A stretch of DNA of 10,884 nt from Betaproteobacteria bacterium. GTDB lineage: Bacteria; Pseudomonadota; Gammaproteobacteria; Burkholderiales; SG8-39. Made by a program: the position numbers and the translations under genes. Positions 8,001 through 10,884 of the stretch are shown here, piece by piece (position 1 is the first letter of the stretch; every line of letters starts with the position of its first letter). The notes under the pieces are model-generated. The model was not told where the DNA came from. It ran no database searches and saw only the letters and a list, made by a program, of their open reading frames with translations. The stretch spans positions 1 through 10,884 of the forward strand of contig VBCJ01000266.1 of the NCBI GenBank assembly GCA_005884335.1, in the 5' to 3' direction.

Positions 8001-8675
8001 GTTTTCCGGACCCTTGTCGACGACGAGATCCCGATGAACGCGGGCTGCTTGAAGCCTCTCGAAGTGATCATTCCGGAGGGCTCGATGCTGCGGCCGCGTT
8101 ACCCTGCGGCGGTGGTTGCCGGCAACGTCGAAACCTCGCAATGCGTTACCGACGCGCTGTACGGCGCGCTCGGCGTGATGGCGGCCTCGTGCGGCACGAT
8201 GAACAACTTCACTTTCGGTGACGACAGGGTCCAGTATTACGAGACCATCGCCGGGGGATCCGGAGCCGGCGAGGGATTCGAAGGCACGGACGTGGTCCAA
8301 ACTCACATGACCAATTCACGCCTGACCGACCCGGAGGTGCTGGAGTGGCGCTTTCCGGTGCTCCTGGAAAGCTTCGAGATCCGCCGCGGGAGCGGCGGCG
8401 CCGGGCGCTGGCGCGGAGGGGACGGCGCGGTTCGCCGGGTGCGTTTTCTGGAGCCGATGACCGCAGCGATTCTCTCCGGGCACCGACGCGTCGCGCCGTA
8501 TGGCATGGCGGGCGGCTTCTCCGGCAAGACCGGGCGCAACTGGGTGTGTCGCTCCGACGGCAAGGTCGCGGAGTTGGAAGCGTGTGATCAGATCCAGGTG
8601 AATTCCGGGGACAGCTTCGTGATCGAGACGCCCGGGGGCGGCGGGTATGGACAGCCTATAATAGGCAGCCGATAA
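5028..8675 (+). CDS. ATP-dependent 5-oxoprolinase, fused HyuA-HyuB (hydantoinase/oxoprolinase family)
   Basis: A 1215-residue cytoplasmic enzyme; the family opens 5-oxoproline (pyroglutamate) to glutamate using ATP. The HyuA half (about 1-690) has the phosphate-loop motif DRGGTFTD (17-24), KMGTTVATNALLERKGE from K76, a second loop DMGGTSTD (290-297), then GGGSILHFDG and VGPDSAGANPGPASY. The HyuB half starts near residue 703 with MLEVFNNLYMSIAEQMG and NIKERLDFSCAVFD, continues through RNVEQNMADLRAMIAANEKG and NVETSQCVTDALYGALG, and ends with TPGGGGYGQP. The segment TDCNVMLGKIQPKFFP is of the oxoprolinase type, which favours this over N-methylhydantoinase or acetone carboxylase. Both halves are intact and in one frame, as in eukaryotic OPLAH and single-chain bacterial oxoprolinases. 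ATG 5028 overlaps the stop of the upstream gene (ATGA) and leads directly into the HyuA domain, so translational coupling is likely. The gene is richer in GC than its upstream partner. Exact substrate is inferred from family. Confidence 0.92.
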   Translation: MTPGAAAGAGKWQFWIDRGGTFTDIVALRPDGRIVAHKLLSENPGRYRDAAIAGIRELLAVPSGATIPGESIEVVKMGTTVATNALLERKGERTVLFITRGFRDALRIAYQNRPRIFDRHIVLPELLYAKVVEVEERIGARGEVRVALEVERTRRDLESAYREGYRSAAIVLMHGYRYRQHEQKIAELARAIGYSQVSVSHEVSPLMKLVSRGDTTVVDAYLSPILRRYVDGVAEELRGVHLMFMQSNGGLTDARRFAGKDSILSGPAGGVVGAVRASLAAGFDRIIGFDMGGTSTDVSHFAGAQLSDLERTFETQVAGVRMRAPMMSIHTVAAGGGSILHFDGSRYRVGPDSAGANPGPASYRGGGPLTVTDCNVMLGKIQPKFFPLVFGPRGDAPLDDVVVRAKFAALADEIRGATGDTRAPEQVAEGFIEIAVGNMAEAIKKISVQRGHDVTEYTLCCFGGAAGQHACLVADALGMTRVFIHPLAGVLSAYGMGLADTTAMREQAVEVRLEPDKLGVLEGALENLSRSAHEELIAQGVPQARLSVVRRVHLRYDGTDSALIVNFGSVTEMTQSFEAAYRKRYSFLMAGRALIAESVSVEAFGAAAVPVEPAGDGTRGAGTTAPADWARLHTGGRAHRAPVYVRDRLAVGDRISGPAIIAEKNATTVVEPGWRAEVMRPDHIVLERVEARPQRRAIGTRVDPVMLEVFNNLYMSIAEQMGLRLANTAYSVNIKERLDFSCAVFDRQGSLIANAPHMPVHLGSMGESVRVVIGANRGRMKAGNVYVLNAPYNGGTHLPDVTVITPVFDAAGKEILFYVGSRGHHADIGGITPGSMPPGSKVVEEEGVLIDNFLLVEEGRLREAETVALFSSGRYPARNVEQNMADLRAMIAANEKGSQELRRMVAHFGLDVVYAYMGHVQDNAEEAVRRVIGVLKDGDFSYAMDNGGVIRVKITIRRDTRGATIDFTGTSSQLPDNFNAPAAVCMAAVLYVFRTLVDDEIPMNAGCLKPLEVIIPEGSMLRPRYPAAVVAGNVETSQCVTDALYGALGVMAASCGTMNNFTFGDDRVQYYETIAGGSGAGEGFEGTDVVQTHMTNSRLTDPEVLEWRFPVLLESFEIRRGSGGAGRWRGGDGAVRRVRFLEPMTAAILSGHRRVAPYGMAGGFSGKTGRNWVCRSDGKVAELEACDQIQVNSGDSFVIETPGGGGYGQPIIGSR

Positions 8676-8676
8676 T
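8648..8676 (+). promoter_or_regulatory. Sigma70-type promoter for the AsmA-family gene
   Basis: TGGACA (8648-8653, 5/6 match to the -35 consensus) is followed after exactly 17 bases by GATAAT (8671-8676, 5/6 match to the -10). Transcription would start near 8683, about 38 bases before the ATG at 8721. The promoter lies in the last codons of the oxoprolinase gene, and its -10 contains that gene's TAA stop. A second perfect TATAAT at 8657-8662 has no matching -35. In such GC-rich DNA a near-consensus pair with ideal spacing is unlikely to be accidental, though it has not been tested. Confidence 0.65.
8654..8666. promoter_or_regulatory. 13-base palindrome in the promoter spacer, candidate operator
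   Basis: GCCTAT-A-ATAGGC is a perfect 6-base inverted repeat around one central base. It begins immediately after the -35 hexamer and ends four bases before the -10, where a bound dimeric regulator would interfere with RNA polymerase. It also encodes part of the C-terminal QPIIGSR of the oxoprolinase, so the symmetry could be a coding accident. No second copy was noticed in the window. Confidence 0.35.
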
Positions 8677-8703
8677 CGCGGCGCGCGGCCTTACGCGAGG
8701 GCG

Positions 8704-8724
8704 ATGAACCGCACCCGAGTATGA
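8704..8724 (+). other. Possible six-codon leader ORF overlapping the AsmA-family start
   Basis: ATG at 8704 opens MNRTRV and ends in a TGA at 8722-8724 that overlaps the ATG of the long gene as ATGA. It would lie about 20 bases into the predicted transcript. A purine stretch GCGAGGGCG just before it is closer to the ATG than an optimal Shine-Dalgarno. It could deliver ribosomes to the poorly marked start at 8721, but a six-codon frame arises easily by chance. Confidence 0.25.
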
Positions 8725-10884
8725 ATCGTCGATCGATTCTCACCAAGACCGGCAAGGGCCTGATGGAGGCGACCGGCAAGACCAGCGCTCTGTCCCGGGA
8801 TCTCCGCAACATCCTCAAGGAAATCGACGGCAAGGTCAGCGTTTCCGAGCTGCTGCGGACATTCTCGAAGATGACCGAGCCCGAGCTCCTCGAAGCCTTG
8901 AAGGGCATGGAAAGGGAAGGCTACCTGCGCGAGTTCGTCGGGAAGCAGGACGAGGCGCCGCGGTCTTCGATCCCACGCGCGCCGACTTCGCCTTCCTCTG
9001 CGGACGGCGGCGAGGACCTCGATTTCACCGCGTTTACTCCCGCAAAGCCTTCCGCCAAGACGGGCGAGGACTCGAGACTGCAGGCCCAGGCGCAGGACAT
9101 CGCCCGCCAGGCCCAGGCTACGCGCGCGCGCGAAGAAGCTGCGGCGAGGGCGAGGGCGGAGGCCGCGGCGCGGGCAAGAGCGGAGGCCGAACAGAGAGCA
9201 AGGCTCTCAACGCCGGCCAGCCCGAAGGCCGAGGCCCAGACGAGAGCGCAGGCGGAAGCGCTCGACCAGGCGCGGCGCGAGGCCGAAGAGCGGCAGCGCA
9301 GGGAAGCCGAAGAGAAGGCGCGCCGCGAAGCGGTTACGCGAGCGGTCATCGAGGCGGAGCAGGCCGGTAAGCGCGAGGCGGATGAGCACACCCGAAAGGA
9401 AGTCGAGGAGCGCATGCGCCGCGAGGAAATCGAACGCCGCCGGCGCGAGGAGTACGACCAGGCCGAGCTCAGGACCCGCATCGAAGCCGAAGCGCGCGTC
9501 AAGGTCGAAGCCGAGATGCGCGCCAGGCGTGAATCCGAGGAGCGCGCGCGTCGCGAGGAAGAGGAGCGACCGAGGCGCGAGGAAGACCTGCGGCGACGCA
9601 CGGAGGAAGAGGCGCGAGTGCGCCGTGAAACGGAGGAGCGCGAAGCCCTGGAGCGTTCGCTGCGGGAGCAGGAAGAGAACGCGCGACGCGAAGCCGAGTA
9701 CAGAGAGCGCGAGGAGCAGGAGCGCAGGGAAGAGGAGGAGCGCGCCCGTCGCGAGGCCGAGGAGGAAGCCCAGCGCGAGGAAGAGAAGAAGCGCGCCAAG
9801 GAAGAGGAGAAACGGATCCGCGCAGAGGAAAAGGCGCAGGCGAAGGCTGCCAAGAAGGTGCGCAGGGCGGCGCGGGCGAAGGACAGGACGGAAGAGAAGG
9901 AGTCTCCCAACGAAGCCGCGCTTTCCGCGCGGGAACTCTGGGCGAAGAGAAGGCCCGGCAGCGTCGCGAAGCAATTTGCGGTGATGTTGCTCCTGACCCT
10001 GATCGTGGCGGTTGCCGCGCTTCCCTTCGTGCCCTTGGAATCCGCTCAGTATGAAAAGGCGGCGCAGGCGTGGCTCGGGGAGCCGGTCAAGATCGGCACC
10101 GTCAACCTGACGCTGCTGCCGCTCCCGCAGCTGAAGCTCGAGAAGGTGGTGATCGGAAAAGAGCACCCGATGCGCGCAGCCGTGATCAAGGCCAACCCGG
10201 TGGTCACCTCCCTGCTGGCGGACCGAATATTGCTCAAGAGTCTCGAGCTGGAAGGCGCGACCTTCCCCCGGGAATTTCTCCCCGCGCTGTTGCAGAACAA
10301 GGGCAGGCGCGGGTCGTTCGGGGTCCAGCGCATAGTTGCCAAGGGATTGAAGATCGATATCCCCGAACTGAACCTGCCGGCGCTGGAAGTCGCTGCGAGT
10401 CTTTCTGCGGACGGCGCGTTGCAGTCGGTTGCGATTTCCAACGCCGAGCGCAAGCTTTCGGTGAAGGTGCAGCCTCAGGGGGAGAGAGCGGCGATCGAAA
10501 TCTCCGCGGACGCCTTCCCCTTTCCCATCGGCGTGGATCCGGGTCTCAGCGAGTTTCTCGCGAAGGGCACCGTGACGAGAGGCGAGCTCGCGTTGAGCGA
10601 AGCCGAGGCGCGCGCGTTCGGCGGGCGGCTGCTCGGCACGGTGCGCCTCAGATGGGCTGGCGGCTGGAGCATGGAGGGCGAGTTGACGGTGCGCCAGATG
10701 GAGGCAGGGAAGATCGCCGCGCCGCTCCTCGCCGGAGGGACGCTGCAGGGCAAGGGCGTGTACTCCATGAAGGGGCTTCTCCCCGAAAGGTTGATCCTGA
10801 ACGCCCAGCTCGCGGGCAATTTCACGATACAGAAGGGGGCGATCACCAATGTCGGCATGACGCGGCTGCTCCAGGGCAGCGGCT
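8721..10884 (+). CDS. AsmA-family inner-membrane protein with N-terminal winged-helix-like module and long charged helix (partial)
   Basis: 721 codons are visible; the 3' end is beyond the window. Parts in order: (1) residues 1-72, a compact helical module (TKTGKGLMEATGKTSALSRD, then IDGKVSVSELL) resembling a small winged-helix domain that I recall at the N-terminus of other betaproteobacterial proteins; (2) a Ser/Pro-rich linker, 75-118; (3) Arg/Glu/Ala-rich helix, about 119-161 and 169-393, interrupted by P165/P168 and P284; (4) a basic stretch AKRRPGSVAK, then one membrane span, about 419-438; (5) an AsmA-like start, FVPLESAQYEKAAQAWLGEP with VKIG and LPLPQLKLEKVVIG, followed by beta-rich sequence ending NVGMTRLLQGSG. 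AsmA proteins are anchored in the inner membrane and act in the periplasm, with roles in outer-membrane or lipid homeostasis. Basic residues before the span place parts 1-3 in the cytoplasm. ATG 8721 is the first start after an in-frame stop; its Shine-Dalgarno is poor. Confidence 0.82.
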   Translation, partial: MNRRSILTKTGKGLMEATGKTSALSRDLRNILKEIDGKVSVSELLRTFSKMTEPELLEALKGMEREGYLREFVGKQDEAPRSSIPRAPTSPSSADGGEDLDFTAFTPAKPSAKTGEDSRLQAQAQDIARQAQATRAREEAAARARAEAAARARAEAEQRARLSTPASPKAEAQTRAQAEALDQARREAEERQRREAEEKARREAVTRAVIEAEQAGKREADEHTRKEVEERMRREEIERRRREEYDQAELRTRIEAEARVKVEAEMRARRESEERARREEEERPRREEDLRRRTEEEARVRRETEEREALERSLREQEENARREAEYREREEQERREEEERARREAEEEAQREEEKKRAKEEEKRIRAEEKAQAKAAKKVRRAARAKDRTEEKESPNEAALSARELWAKRRPGSVAKQFAVMLLLTLIVAVAALPFVPLESAQYEKAAQAWLGEPVKIGTVNLTLLPLPQLKLEKVVIGKEHPMRAAVIKANPVVTSLLADRILLKSLELEGATFPREFLPALLQNKGRRGSFGVQRIVAKGLKIDIPELNLPALEVAASLSADGALQSVAISNAERKLSVKVQPQGERAAIEISADAFPFPIGVDPGLSEFLAKGTVTRGELALSEAEARAFGGRLLGTVRLRWAGGWSMEGELTVRQMEAGKIAAPLLAGGTLQGKGVYSMKGLLPERLILNAQLAGNFTIQKGAITNVGMTRLLQGSG
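9121..9897 (+). repeat. Low-complexity GA-rich tract encoding the charged helix
   Basis: The plus strand is dominated by short variants of gcgcgaggaagaggag-like units that encode RREEEERARRE-type peptides. Purines strongly outnumber pyrimidines, especially in 9540-9840. The repeats are imperfect and have no fixed period, unlike the TPR array. The tract creates long Ser-rich open frames on the minus strand that are not genes. Confidence 0.75.

Noticed and set aside
6366..8306. 646-codon open frame on the minus strand
   Set aside because: It lies fully antisense to the well-supported oxoprolinase. Its peptide is rich in His, Arg and Ala without family motifs, as expected from high GC.
8657..8662. 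Perfect TATAAT as an independent promoter
   Set aside because: No acceptable -35 hexamer or TGn extension lies at the correct distance. The TGGACA/GATAAT pair fits far better.
8921..10166. Two overlapping Ser- or Leu-rich open frames on the minus strand
   Set aside because: They are mirror images of the repetitive GA-rich helix-coding tract. Their composition simply reflects the reverse complement of Arg/Glu codons.

Overview
The window is GC-rich and densely coding. It reads as chromosomal DNA of a proteobacterium, most likely a betaproteobacterium. That placement is inferred from the gene set (tripartite TRAP transporter, 2-hydroxy-acid FAD oxidase, fused oxoprolinase, AsmA-family protein) and from codon choice, not from a phylogenetic marker. 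No tRNA, rRNA, CRISPR array, insertion sequence or integrase is visible. No stretch longer than about 70 bases lacks a gene.

Left block, minus strand (1-2243): three genes read leftward. An FAD oxidoreductase of the L-2-hydroxyglutarate oxidase type comes first, then a TRAP solute-binding protein (DctP type), then the start of a TRAP small permease (DctQ type) that runs off the left edge. Gaps of 55 and 11 bases suggest one operon that imports an organic acid and oxidises a 2-hydroxy acid.

Right block, plus strand (2314-8675): a divergent pair of genes. The first is a 905-residue protein with 13 TPR repeats and a C-terminal O-GlcNAc-transferase-like (Glyco_transf_41) catalytic region. The second is a 1215-residue fused HyuA-HyuB protein, best called an ATP-dependent 5-oxoprolinase. 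The two overlap by 4 bases (ATGA), so they are very probably co-transcribed and translationally coupled. If the oxoprolinase and oxidase act on their families' usual substrates, both feed the glutamate/2-oxoglutarate pool.

Far right (8721-10884, cut by the window edge): an AsmA-family inner-membrane protein with an unusual cytoplasmic part. It has a small winged-helix-like N-terminal module, then about 270 residues of Arg/Glu/Ala-rich helix, one membrane span, and the periplasmic AsmA domain. A good sigma70-type promoter (TGGACA-N17-GATAAT) sits in the last codons of the oxoprolinase gene, with a perfect 13-base palindrome in its spacer. I regard this protein and its promoter as the most unusual part of the window.
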